Assembly: GCA_031291295.1 (NCBI GenBank)
Contig: JARLJI010000080.1
Span: 62,001-126,000, forward strand
Reading direction: 5' to 3'
Length of the DNA stretch: 64,000 nt
Source of the DNA: Rhodoferax sp.
Lineage (GTDB): Bacteria; Pseudomonadota; Gammaproteobacteria; Burkholderiales; Burkholderiaceae_C
Below, piece by piece: positions 18,153-26,210 of the stretch. The translations under genes and the position numbers were made by a program. The notes under the pieces were generated by a model, which saw nothing but the letters and a program-made list of their open reading frames with translations, had not been told where the DNA came from and did no database searches. The stretch's first letter is position 1. The number at the start of each line of letters is the position of its first letter.

Positions 18153-19136
18153 ATGACGAAGAAGCGCCTGCCGCTGACGGTCATCGGCGGCTTTCTGGGC
18201 GCCGGCAAGACGACCTTGCTGAACCACTGGCTGCACAACGCCAGGGGAGTGCGCATGGCGGTGCTGGTGAACGACTTCGGCGCCATCAACATCGATGCGG
18301 GGTTGATCGAAGCGACGTCGGGGGACACGGTGGCACTGACCAACGGCTGCGTCTGCTGCCAGATCGGAGACGACCTGACGAGCGCATTGATCCGCGTGCT
18401 CGACGCGACACCGCCATTCGACGCGGTCGTGGTCGAAGCCAGTGGCGTCTCCGATCCGTGGCGCATCGCGCAGATGGGCCGCGCCGACCCCGGGCTGAGC
18501 CTGGACGGCGTGATCGTGCTGGTGGATGCAAGTGCCGCGCTGGCGCAGTCGCGCGACCCCTTGCTGGCCGACACTCTGGAGCGCCAGCTGAAGGCGGCCG
18601 ACCTGATTGTCGTCAATCAATGCGACCGCGTGACAGACGACGAGCGCGCCCGCGTGCGCGACTGGATCGCCTCGATCGCCGGAGCCACGCCGCAGTTTGA
18701 AACCACCCAGGCGCGCGTGCCGCTGCCGATGCTCAGCGGCCTGGCACTGCCCGACATGCCGCTGGCGCCGGCGTCTGCGCCGGCGCACTGTGATTCGCAC
18801 AAGCACGCCGATGGTGCGCACGAACACGAACACGGCGACCCGGCCCATGGCGCGTTGTTCGACACGTGGTCGTGCCGCCCGGCGCGGGTGTTCTCGAGCA
18901 CGGCGCTGCGCGCCTGGCTGACCGAGCCGCCGACCGGCCTCCTGCGACTGAAAGGCGTGCTGCGCACCGGGGCACAAGACAGCGACAGCACATGGTCGGA
19001 ACTGCAATTCGCCGGCCGCCATGGCACGCTGCGCACGGTCCCGGCTCCCGTAGCAGGCCCGGCGCTGGTGGCGATTGGCTTGCGCGGCCGGCTGCCCGTG
19101 GCGGCGCTGTCGGCACTGTTCGATGCACCCGGCTGA
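18153..19136 (+). CDS. COG0523/CobW-family GTPase with His-rich segment
   Basis: A 327-residue G3E-type GTPase. Walker A GGFLGAGKTTLL is at residues 12-23, the metal motif CVCC at 66-69 and the guanine motif VVNQCDRV in the middle. A histidine-rich linker (HCDSHKHADGAHEHEHGD) precedes the C-terminal CobW domain. Proteins of this group deliver zinc, cobalt or other metals to client enzymes. It starts seven bases after the amidohydrolase stop, and that enzyme needs metal, so it is the likely client. There is no cobalamin gene nearby. The start was placed at the ATG before MTKKRLPLTVIGG; longer frames upstream overlap the amidohydrolase. Confidence 0.84.
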   Translation: MTKKRLPLTVIGGFLGAGKTTLLNHWLHNARGVRMAVLVNDFGAINIDAGLIEATSGDTVALTNGCVCCQIGDDLTSALIRVLDATPPFDAVVVEASGVSDPWRIAQMGRADPGLSLDGVIVLVDASAALAQSRDPLLADTLERQLKAADLIVVNQCDRVTDDERARVRDWIASIAGATPQFETTQARVPLPMLSGLALPDMPLAPASAPAHCDSHKHADGAHEHEHGDPAHGALFDTWSCRPARVFSSTALRAWLTEPPTGLLRLKGVLRTGAQDSDSTWSELQFAGRHGTLRTVPAPVAGPALVAIGLRGRLPVAALSALFDAPG

Positions 19137-19169
19137 AGCCCGGCGCCGCCCGGCGGCCATTCCAGCGGG

Positions 19170-19937
19170 TCACTTCATGACCAGTCCACCATCGACAAAT
19201 AGGGTTTGTCCGGTCATGAATCGGCTCCAATCCGATGCCAGAAACAAGACAGGACCAGCCACATCCTCGGGCGTGGCAATCCGGCGCAAAGGCGTCTGGG
19301 CCGTGATCATGTCTTTGACCTCCTCCTTGGTCTGACGGCTCGCTGCCGTGGGATAGACCAGTCCGGGTGCCACACTGTTGACGCGAATTCCCAAGGGGCC
19401 AAGCTCGGCCGCCAGGTTGCGGCCGAAGCCGATCAGTGCTGATTTGGCGGTCGTGTAGTCGTGATAGGGGACGGTGGGGCGTTCGACCAGGTCGCTCACC
19501 ATGTTGACGATGCTTCCCTGTCCGCGTTTCCTGAAATGGGGAAGGACGGCTTGGCAGACGTTGTAGGTCGAGCGCAGCGCGCCATCCAGCTGGCGCTGAT
19601 AGTCGGCCCACGCCAGTTCCCAAAACATGGTCCGCTGATCCGGATCAAAGCTGTAGGCCGCGAAAGCATTGTTGACCAGCACATCTATTTTCCCCATCTC
19701 GAGGAGCACCTGCTCCACCATGCTGCGCACCGCAGGCTCGGACGTGACGTCGGCCTGAATGGCCCAGGCGTCGCCGCCCATCTGCTTGCAAGCATCGACC
19801 ACGGTCGTGGCCGCGGCCGCATCTTGCAGATAATTGACAACAACCGTGGCGCCCTCCTGGGCAAAAGCCCGCGCAATCGCAGCGCCGATGCCCCGACTGG
19901 CACCCGTCACGAGAACGACTTTGCCCTTGAATTTCAT
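19170..19937 (-). CDS. Short-chain dehydrogenase/reductase in the TPP-riboswitch operon
   Basis: A 255-residue classical SDR. The NAD(P) motif TGASRGIGAAIA is near residues 11-22, VNNAF replaces the usual NNAG, and the catalytic YxxxK is in YHDYTTAKSALIGFG. The end FVDGGLVMK is FabG-like. It is the last gene of the operon that begins with a TPP riboswitch, 14 bases after the binding-protein gene. If the LuxE-LuxC pair yields an aldehyde, this enzyme could reduce it to an alcohol. The opposite direction, or a fatty-acid role, is possible. The family is certain; the substrate is not known. Confidence 0.8.
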   Translation of the reverse strand: MKFKGKVVLVTGASRGIGAAIARAFAQEGATVVVNYLQDAAAATTVVDACKQMGGDAWAIQADVTSEPAVRSMVEQVLLEMGKIDVLVNNAFAAYSFDPDQRTMFWELAWADYQRQLDGALRSTYNVCQAVLPHFRKRGQGSIVNMVSDLVERPTVPYHDYTTAKSALIGFGRNLAAELGPLGIRVNSVAPGLVYPTAASRQTKEEVKDMITAQTPLRRIATPEDVAGPVLFLASDWSRFMTGQTLFVDGGLVMK

Positions 19938-19951
19938 GGCATCAATCGTCC

Positions 19952-20950
19952 CTATTTCTGCGGCAGCAGGTCTTGCCGAACGACGTCGGACACCTTGATG
20001 TCGCGTTGAATCAAACCCAGCTTCTCATAAGTGTCGGCAGCTTTCTGCAAAACTGCCATGTCAAAAGAACCCAGGCCATGGAGATTTGTCGCGGCCGACA
20101 CACTCGACAGGTTGCGCAACTGGATCACTTCGCGGTTGATTGCCTGGTTCTTGCCATCGATCGCGCGTTTGACGGCCAGCGCTGCTGCCTCGTCGGGGTT
20201 CTTGATCATCCAGGCCGCACTGTCGCGGTACGCTGCAAGAAAACGTTTTAAGAGATCTTTCTTGTTTTGGTACGTGTCTTCGGTGACCACAAAGATGTCG
20301 CTGGGAATGTTCAGATAGTTCCGGACTTCGATGACATTGACGTCACCCAACCCCTTTTGTTTGCCTACGAGCAAACCGGTATCCGTTGCAGCAGTCGCAT
20401 CCACTTGACCTTGAATCAGGGGGGCAAAATTCAACAAACCCGTGACCACGATCGTGACATCTGCTTCGGTCAAACCAGCCTGATGCAGTAGCACCAGCAG
20501 GTTTTGGCGAGTTCCGCTTGACAGACTGTAGACACCAATTTTCTTGCCCTTCAGGTCTGCGGGTTTAGTGATGTTGCTGCCCTTGAGCGAGACCACATTG
20601 AAGACGTTTTGCGGATAGATGTCGTAAATCGCACGCAATTTTTCACCCTTGTCCAGGGCGGCAAAAAATGAACCCGGATCGGTAAAGGCCACCGTTGCCT
20701 GCCCCGTCAACATGTTTCGAATGGCGTCCCCTCCCCCCGCGCCCGGTACATAGGTCAGATCCAGCCCCCTGGCTTTGAAGAACCCCTTGTCTTGCTCAAC
20801 CAGCAGATTGGTGATTTCTGTAATGGGTTGACTCCAGCCTGCGACAGTGATCATGTCCACTTCGCCGGCTTGACTGACGCTGGTCGCGCCCAGAGAGACC
20901 AGCGCCGTAACAACAAAAGCAAGCATGAATTGTGTGACGGACCGTTTCAT
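19952..20950 (-). CDS. NMT1/THI5-type ABC transporter binding protein (thiamine-precursor-like)
   Basis: A 332-residue periplasmic binding protein with a signal peptide ending near SVSQAG. The mature part has the NMT1/THI5 fold pattern: WSQPITEITNLLVEQDKGFF, GGGDAIRNMLTGQATVAF and LKGKKIGVYSLSSGTR. ThiY proteins of this family bind pyrimidine precursors of thiamine; SsuA and TauA are cousins. The TPP riboswitch ahead of the operon favours a thiamine-related ligand. The start at 20950 follows AAAGGAATAAAG. It overlaps neither neighbour but is only four bases from the permease stop. Confidence 0.8.
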   Translation of the reverse strand: MKRSVTQFMLAFVVTALVSLGATSVSQAGEVDMITVAGWSQPITEITNLLVEQDKGFFKARGLDLTYVPGAGGGDAIRNMLTGQATVAFTDPGSFFAALDKGEKLRAIYDIYPQNVFNVVSLKGSNITKPADLKGKKIGVYSLSSGTRQNLLVLLHQAGLTEADVTIVVTGLLNFAPLIQGQVDATAATDTGLLVGKQKGLGDVNVIEVRNYLNIPSDIFVVTEDTYQNKKDLLKRFLAAYRDSAAWMIKNPDEAAALAVKRAIDGKNQAINREVIQLRNLSSVSAATNLHGLGSFDMAVLQKAADTYEKLGLIQRDIKVSDVVRQDLLPQK

Positions 20951-20954
20951 TTCT

Positions 20955-21734
20955 TTATTCCTTTTCTCTATTTTTAAGATGAGGCAACAGCAATAGCCGC
21001 TCAATCGCAATCGCCATCTGATAAACCATTAACCCCAACACAGTAATGATCAAGAGCACGGCGAACATGAGGGGGGTATCCATCATGCCCTGAGAAGCGA
21101 TGATCAACGCCCCCAAACCTTTGCTGCCACCAATGAACTCCCCGACGACCGCGCCCACGAGGGCCAGCACGACGGCCACCCGGAATCCCGCCATGATGCC
21201 CGGCAATCCCGAGGGGATCTTCAAACGCAGCAGGGTCTGCAGGCGTGTCGCTCCCAACATCCGGAATAGCTCGTGTTTTTGGGGGTCGACCTGTTGCAAA
21301 CTGGTTAGCGTGTTTTCCATCAACGGGAAAAAGCAGATCAGCGCCGTGATGACCACGGTCGATTTCATGCCGAATCCAAACCAGACGATAAAGAGTGGCG
21401 CCAATGCCAATTTGGGGACCACCTGGCTGACGACCACATAGGGAAATAGAAGAGACCGCAAAAATTCGGACTCCCCCATCACAACCCCACACAGGAACCC
21501 GACCACACAACCAATCGTCAGGCCCAGAACCAGTTCGGTGCCCGTCTGCACAAGATGCGGCCAGTAATAGCCCGTCTTGACGCCGCTCCAAAGCGCATGC
21601 AGCACCGCAGACGGGGCCGGCAGCACCAGCGCCGACATGTTCGACACGCGAGAAAACAACTCCCATCCCACTATCAGGCTGATGAAAAGCGCCCAGGCAC
21701 AAATACGGCTCGTGTTGGCGCGGCTCATCTTCAT
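20955..21734 (-). CDS. ABC transporter permease of the TPP-riboswitch operon
   Basis: A 259-residue BPD_transp_1 permease with about six membrane segments (VVSQVVPKLALAPLFIVWFG in the coupling loop region). It resembles ThiX/SsuC permeases. The start at 21734 forms an ATGA overlap with the ATPase gene; a second ATG lies six bases further. It pairs with the ATPase upstream and the NMT1-type binding protein downstream, so the set is a complete importer. Confidence 0.82.
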   Translation of the reverse strand: MKMSRANTSRICAWALFISLIVGWELFSRVSNMSALVLPAPSAVLHALWSGVKTGYYWPHLVQTGTELVLGLTIGCVVGFLCGVVMGESEFLRSLLFPYVVVSQVVPKLALAPLFIVWFGFGMKSTVVITALICFFPLMENTLTSLQQVDPQKHELFRMLGATRLQTLLRLKIPSGLPGIMAGFRVAVVLALVGAVVGEFIGGSKGLGALIIASQGMMDTPLMFAVLLIITVLGLMVYQMAIAIERLLLLPHLKNREKE

Positions 21735-22477
21735 GCAGTGACGTCGTCCATGGCCTGGCGGACCTGAGAACACAGGGCGTTGAACTGGGCGCCATAACGC
21801 ACATCTCGTCTGCGAGGCCGGGGCAAATCGACTGGCAGGTCTTCACTGATCTGCCCTTGCGCCATCACGGCAACCCGATCCGCCAGATACACGGCTTCGC
21901 CGATGTCGTGCGTCACAAAGAACACAGTCGTTTGACCCAGGCGGCAGATTTTCAGGAAGTCATCCTGCAGCTCCTCCCGGGTGATCGCATCAAGGGCAGC
22001 AAAGGGTTCATCCAGCAACAAGAGCGCCGGCTCCAGGATAAGGGCTCGTGCTATCGCGACCCTGCTCTGCTGCCCTCCGGATAATTCGGTTGGGTAGCGT
22101 GCGCAGCAGTCGGACAGGCCCATGAGCTCAAGCAACTTTTCGGCTCTCGCCCGGTCCTGGGTTAAGGGTTTGCGCTGAAGTGAAATCGGTAAAAGAACGT
22201 TGTCAATCACTTTGTGCCATTCGAGCAAGGTGGGTGACTGGAAAACAAAACCCAACTGGCTGCCTGGCTTCAAAAGGCTTTTCCCATCCAGCGTGATCGA
22301 CCCAAAATCCGGCAACAAGAGACCAGCAGCCAGCTTTAGCAGCGTGGTTTTGCCACAGCCACTGCGACCCACCAGACAATGGAACTCTCCTCGCTCGATG
22401 TTCCAGTCAACCTGATGGACAACTTTCATCTGTCCCCGGTAGGTATAGCTCACATGGTGCATGTCCAGGAAGCTCAT
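21731..22477 (-). CDS. ABC transporter ATPase of the TPP-riboswitch operon
   Basis: A 248-residue ATPase with Walker [13 protein letters not shown], signature LSGGQQSRVAIARAL, Walker B LLLLDEPFAALDAITR and the switch histidine in FFVTHDIGEA. It is of the ThiZ/SsuB/TauB branch. Its ATG lies nine bases after the stop of the LuxC-like gene, so the transporter and the reductase genes are read together. Codon use is less GC-rich than in tauB. Confidence 0.84.
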   Translation of the reverse strand: MSFLDMHHVSYTYRGQMKVVHQVDWNIERGEFHCLVGRSGCGKTTLLKLAAGLLLPDFGSITLDGKSLLKPGSQLGFVFQSPTLLEWHKVIDNVLLPISLQRKPLTQDRARAEKLLELMGLSDCCARYPTELSGGQQSRVAIARALILEPALLLLDEPFAALDAITREELQDDFLKICRLGQTTVFFVTHDIGEAVYLADRVAVMAQGQISEDLPVDLPRPRRRDVRYGAQFNALCSQVRQAMDDVTA

Positions 22478-22486
22478 ACCGGATTC

Positions 22487-23941
22487 CTAGTCAACATACG
22501 GCGCGAAGGTTTCCGAAGCAGCCTCGGCCGATGCCTCGACGTCGACTGTGTAGGTGAGGTCCAGCAAACCAGGGCGTCCATCGTGGTGCCAGCCAGCCTC
22601 TGGGGCCGTCATTTGCCCAACCGCGCTGATGCGCGTGACACCGGCTCGTCCCAATAATTCTGCCAGCTCAAAAAGTTCACGTGGCGCAGCCGCCAAACCG
22701 ACCGTTTGCAAAAACGATCTATGCCGTGCGATCAGGGGGATGACCTGCCCCAGTTGGTCGACGGCCGCCACCCTGACCGTCCGGTTCAACCCGCTCGGCG
22801 TCAGTTCCTGCACGGCGTCGTTGTAAACAACTGTCCAGGGGCCGTCACCCACCACATCCGACCCCGGTTGTGAAACACTTTTGAGTTCTTCACGTTGACG
22901 CCAGTCGGCAACGCTTGCGGACTCCTCCAGACTCAGGGTGCGCCGCGGAAACTTTCGCTCAAAACACGAGAGTTCATTGGCGAGATAGCGCGAAAACGCC
23001 TCAGGGGTTATTTTTCCTCCCCGCTCCACATAGAACACGTGGGGCGAGTAACAGCCCTGCTGGTCGTATCGCATCACATCGTAAGCAGCCTGCTGTGCGG
23101 TCTTCGAGGCCTTGCTGGCATCCAGCGCTTTCTTTGAAATCATGCCCAGACTGAGTTTGTGGCCATAGGGCAAAAACCGCGTGGTGATGGGTACCTGACG
23201 GCGGACCTGTTCCAGCGAGGCGCTTCCGCCGTAAGCGAGCACCAGGTCGGCTTGCTGGAAGAAATGCTTTTCACGCGCCTCGTCACCCCCCTTCCACCAC
23301 ACCACCGCAAAGCAATTGGCCAGCAGGGGGTCCAATTCAACCAGCAGTTGTGCAAACCAGCCAGCAAAAAGAGGCTCCGTACTCGCGACCTTGCCAATCG
23401 TGCCCGACTTCACCAGCAATCCGGAAATCAGGCTCCACAATGATAGGCCGGGCACATTGCCCGCCCAGACGTGGACCGCCAGATCGACACCAAAGGCCTT
23501 GGAAAATCCGCCTTTCGGGCGCGGCTGAAACTCATCGAGCAATTGCGGATTGCCGAAATCCTCGACTACAAAGCGCTGCAACTGCGGTCGGCGGAATGTT
23601 TTCAAATAACTGGTCAAGCCAAGGCGAACCATTTCAGGGTCGTACCCCGTCACAAGAGGCAACAACGCATCTGCCTTTTGACGATAGGGGTCCTTTGGAT
23701 CCAGCAGCCGCGCTATCGCCTGGTCCACAATCGATACGATCTGGGCCACCGTCAGCGACTTCAGGTACGAACGGCTCGCTTGTTTGACCCTTGCTATCAA
23801 CGCGATGGCTTGGTCATCGCCTAGAACAGGCACGGCGACTTCAAGGGGCTGGTCCTTGCTGCCGAAGGTGAGCGTCTGCCATTGCACCTCCTCTGCCTTG
23901 AGACCCGGAAGGTAGCCGGCCATCTCGCGAATCGGCATCAT
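22487..23941 (-). CDS. LuxC-family acyl reductase in the TPP-riboswitch operon
   Basis: A 484-residue protein of the LuxC acyl-CoA reductase family (PF05893). The catalytic cysteine is C297 in MRYDQQGCYSPHVFYVE, the region matching the LuxC active site. FGVDLAVHVWAGNVPGLSLW is the conserved central block, and GRAGVTRISAVGQM near the end is also typical. LuxC takes an acyl group from LuxE onto cysteine and reduces it with NADPH to an aldehyde. Here there are no luciferase genes (luxA, luxB), so light production is not the role. The start ATG at 23941 overlaps the luxE-like stop (ATGA). The combination with a TPP riboswitch suggests reduction of a thiamine-related acid. Confidence 0.82.
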   Translation of the reverse strand: MMPIREMAGYLPGLKAEEVQWQTLTFGSKDQPLEVAVPVLGDDQAIALIARVKQASRSYLKSLTVAQIVSIVDQAIARLLDPKDPYRQKADALLPLVTGYDPEMVRLGLTSYLKTFRRPQLQRFVVEDFGNPQLLDEFQPRPKGGFSKAFGVDLAVHVWAGNVPGLSLWSLISGLLVKSGTIGKVASTEPLFAGWFAQLLVELDPLLANCFAVVWWKGGDEAREKHFFQQADLVLAYGGSASLEQVRRQVPITTRFLPYGHKLSLGMISKKALDASKASKTAQQAAYDVMRYDQQGCYSPHVFYVERGGKITPEAFSRYLANELSCFERKFPRRTLSLEESASVADWRQREELKSVSQPGSDVVGDGPWTVVYNDAVQELTPSGLNRTVRVAAVDQLGQVIPLIARHRSFLQTVGLAAAPRELFELAELLGRAGVTRISAVGQMTAPEAGWHHDGRPGLLDLTYTVDVEASAEAASETFAPYVD

Positions 23942-25017
23942 CCTAAAGCCGCTCGCAGAAATTCTTCTACGGCAAGTGAGCATCCTTTGGCCGCGCTGCC
24001 TTGCGCGCGCCCCAGCAAGAGGAAGCCCGAGTTCACTGCGACACCCACGTCCTCGGTCAGAATGGTGGTGACCGAATTGAAGTTGGCCAGATCGCAATGG
24101 ACCAGAATCCCGCGCTCACCACGCGGCACCTCTTTTCCATTCAAGGGATCCACCACTCGGGATCTGATCCAGTGAGGGCCGGTCTTGACAGCTGGAAGAA
24201 CTGCATTGCCCGAGTCGTAAAACTGCGTGCTAAGTTCGGTCATGCCATACATATTGATGCATTGACTTCTTTCGATGGCCAGCACAGAGGAAAGCTGCGC
24301 ATAGAAATCCTCCATGGAAAGTTCACGCGACAGTCCCTTGAATCCACCCGTATCCAACACCCTGCTGCCCTGCGGCAAAACAAAGGATTTTCCCAATTTG
24401 TGCAGTTCATCCAAAAGGTGCACGAAGCTATAACTCGCCCCCAACAGGGCATAGGGCTCCGCGACACGCTCAGCTCGCTCCAGTTCGGCGATGAGGCGCA
24501 CGATGTCCAGCCCCTCTCGCGCCAAAAGATAGTGACTCTCCTGCGCGCCGAACTCCTTGACCGCGAGCGCCAGATAGTGCGCCAGAGACGAATTCGGCAT
24601 CAGCGTTTCCGTTGGGAAGAGAACACCCATGCGGATCTTCTCGCGGCCTTGCATGAACCTCTGCCTGAAATTTTTCGTCATCGAGTAATCGTAGACCGAC
24701 AGGGTGGGATGGTGATGCTTTCCCTTGACGTCGCCTTGCGTCGTGCCGCTGGTCATGAAGATGCGCTCTGCGTCATTCGCAGGAACACAACTCAAGGTCA
24801 ACTCCTTGAACCCATCGATGGGAACCGCTGGAATATCCCGCCAGTTTTTCACGGCGCGTACGGTCTTGCCTCGCTGCTGGCAGAAACGCTGAAAAGGCGG
24901 GTTATGTTGATATTGATACGCAAACAACTTCAACGCTTGCTGATCAAACTCGTCCTCTGACGAATGATCTGCGGCCATATAAGCCAGCAGACCGTCGATC
25001 ACGGCAGCTTGGGTCAT
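23938..25017 (-). CDS. LuxE-family acyl-protein synthetase in the TPP-riboswitch operon
   Basis: A 359-residue adenylate-forming enzyme of the LuxE family. The ATP motif TSGTTQG is at residues 89-95, MYGMTE at 256-261, and the acyl-accepting cysteine C346 sits in AAKGCSLAVEEF near the C-terminus, as in LuxE. It would activate a free carboxylic acid with ATP, hold it as thioester and pass it to the LuxC-like partner. It is the first gene after the TPP riboswitch, with 119 bases of leader between aptamer and ATG. The ATG at 25017 was preferred over a TTG at 25089, which falls inside the proposed expression-platform hairpin. The acid it uses cannot be told from sequence. Confidence 0.82.
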   Translation of the reverse strand: MTQAAVIDGLLAYMAADHSSEDEFDQQALKLFAYQYQHNPPFQRFCQQRGKTVRAVKNWRDIPAVPIDGFKELTLSCVPANDAERIFMTSGTTQGDVKGKHHHPTLSVYDYSMTKNFRQRFMQGREKIRMGVLFPTETLMPNSSLAHYLALAVKEFGAQESHYLLAREGLDIVRLIAELERAERVAEPYALLGASYSFVHLLDELHKLGKSFVLPQGSRVLDTGGFKGLSRELSMEDFYAQLSSVLAIERSQCINMYGMTELSTQFYDSGNAVLPAVKTGPHWIRSRVVDPLNGKEVPRGERGILVHCDLANFNSVTTILTEDVGVAVNSGFLLLGRAQGSAAKGCSLAVEEFLRAALG

Positions 25018-25068
25018 TTTGAGCCTGCCTGCAGCAAAAAGTTGTCGAACGCATTCACTGTCATCACT

Positions 25069-25103
25069 CTTTCGGTTGCCTGATTGCAAATTTGCTCCGA
25101 AAG
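25069..25103 (-). promoter_or_regulatory. Hairpin in the riboswitch leader (candidate expression platform)
   Basis: CTTTCGG at 25069-25075 pairs with CCGAAAG at 25097-25103, and the loop contains a second palindrome GCAAATTTGC (25086-25095). The structure lies between the TPP aptamer and the luxE-like start, with a T5 run (minus strand) about 30 bases further on. It may be the switching hairpin; whether it controls termination or translation is unclear. Confidence 0.45.
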
Positions 25104-25136
25104 ATGCGGCGGGCGCTTATGGCATGTCCCAAGGCA

Positions 25137-25234
25137 GCTCTTCTTACGTCGGCATGATCCGATTCAAGTTCGCGGGTTTGGTTCTGACCATCTCAGCCAC
25201 CCTTGTCGTCACCGACAAGACTGCACCCCGGAGC
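25137..25234 (-). ncRNA. Thiamine pyrophosphate (THI-box) riboswitch
   Basis: Read on the minus strand the segment has, in order, every conserved block of the TPP aptamer. P1 is GCTC (25231-25234) with GAGC (25137-25140). Then come CGGGGTGC, a perfect P3 hairpin CTTGTCG-GTGA-CGACAAG (25202-25219), GGCTGAGA (CTGAGA at 25191-25196), ACCCGCGAAC, and the P5 hairpin TCGGATCATGCCGA followed by CGTAAG. This matches the E. coli thiM element block for block; the main departures are TTGAATCGG for CTGATCTGG and GTAAGAAG for GTAGGGAAG. It leads the operon of luxE, luxC, ABC transporter and SDR genes, so that operon should be turned off by TPP. Confidence 0.93.
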
Positions 25235-25286
25235 ACTAGGAATTCTAGCGGAATCGTGAATCAACACTGCCGATCCCAATCACACC

Positions 25287-26210
25287 TCAGGACACAACCT
25301 GGTAGTACAGGTTCTGCGGGTGCTTTGCTTGCGCGAAGAAGAACCAGCGCTCAGCCAGCAGTCCAGGCGCCTGCACCAGAACCGCCAGCACCCAGGCCAG
25401 CGCGCCACCACCGGCCAGGCCCCACAGCGCCAACGCAGCCGGCAGCATGAAGCCCAGCATGATGAAGGCCAGCTTCACGTGTTTCAGCGCCGAGAGCGTA
25501 CGGCCATGAAAAAACTCTCGCGTGTTGAATGAACCGGCGGACATACCCATCGATTTCTGCACGATGGTCGTGGACTTGATGCCGGTGGCAGACTGCAAGG
25601 TCGACTTGTGCTTTAACGCGGCGTTGCGGCGCAGGGCCAGCATACGCGTGGCCCAAGCCACCAGTGTCACGACCAGCGCACACGGACCGGCCAATTGCAC
25701 GAGGCGTATCTCGCCAGCGAGCGAGCCCAACGCGCACGTCAGCACCAGGCCCGACGACAAGCCGATCAGCACAAAATTCACCAGCGTCAGTGGTTGCGCC
25801 CATTCCTCGATGAAGCGCAGGCAGGCGTAAATCATTGCGGTGCAGTACCACAGCAGCGCGGCGAGAACAATCGCAACCAGGGGCAGCAACGGCGTGTCGA
25901 TCCCGCTGCGCAGCGCCAGCCACCACAACACATTGATGCCGATAAAGGTCGGCAGCACAATCACCTCACGCGACAACCAGGAGGTGCGCCACATCATCGC
26001 CGCGCGCCATGCGCGCTCGGGACGGCCGAGGTGCCCGAAGGAGGCGCCCAAGCCGATCAGCAGCATGACCACGGCAGTGATGATCGCGAGACTCATGAAA
26101 CCACCAGTCAGCGGCAGGCCTGCAAGCAGTGCGAGCGCAAGCGTCACGATCAGTCCCTGCGCGGCGCCGGCAATTGTTGTGAAAACCACAACCGAGAATG
26201 CTGGCTTCAT
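25287..26210 (-). CDS. soeC: Membrane anchor of sulfite dehydrogenase, DmsC-like
   Basis: A 307-residue protein with eight or so hydrophobic segments, of the DmsC/NrfD-type anchor family. It holds the catalytic subunits on the cytoplasmic face and passes electrons to quinone. The start at 26210 is set by the ATGA overlap with soeB. It is the last gene of the minus-strand soeABC set. In a cluster with xsc and pta, a three-subunit molybdoenzyme of this build is best read as SoeABC, which oxidises the sulfite released by Xsc. On its own it could belong to DMSO, tetrathionate or polysulfide reductases. Confidence 0.8.
   Translation of the reverse strand: MKPAFSVVVFTTIAGAAQGLIVTLALALLAGLPLTGGFMSLAIITAVVMLLIGLGASFGHLGRPERAWRAAMMWRTSWLSREVIVLPTFIGINVLWWLALRSGIDTPLLPLVAIVLAALLWYCTAMIYACLRFIEEWAQPLTLVNFVLIGLSSGLVLTCALGSLAGEIRLVQLAGPCALVVTLVAWATRMLALRRNAALKHKSTLQSATGIKSTTIVQKSMGMSAGSFNTREFFHGRTLSALKHVKLAFIMLGFMLPAALALWGLAGGGALAWVLAVLVQAPGLLAERWFFFAQAKHPQNLYYQVVS

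Noticed and set aside
22487..25017. LuxC-LuxE pair as bioluminescence genes
   Set aside because: No luxA, luxB or luxD is present and the genes are under a TPP riboswitch with a transporter. The chemistry may be the same, the role is not light emission.
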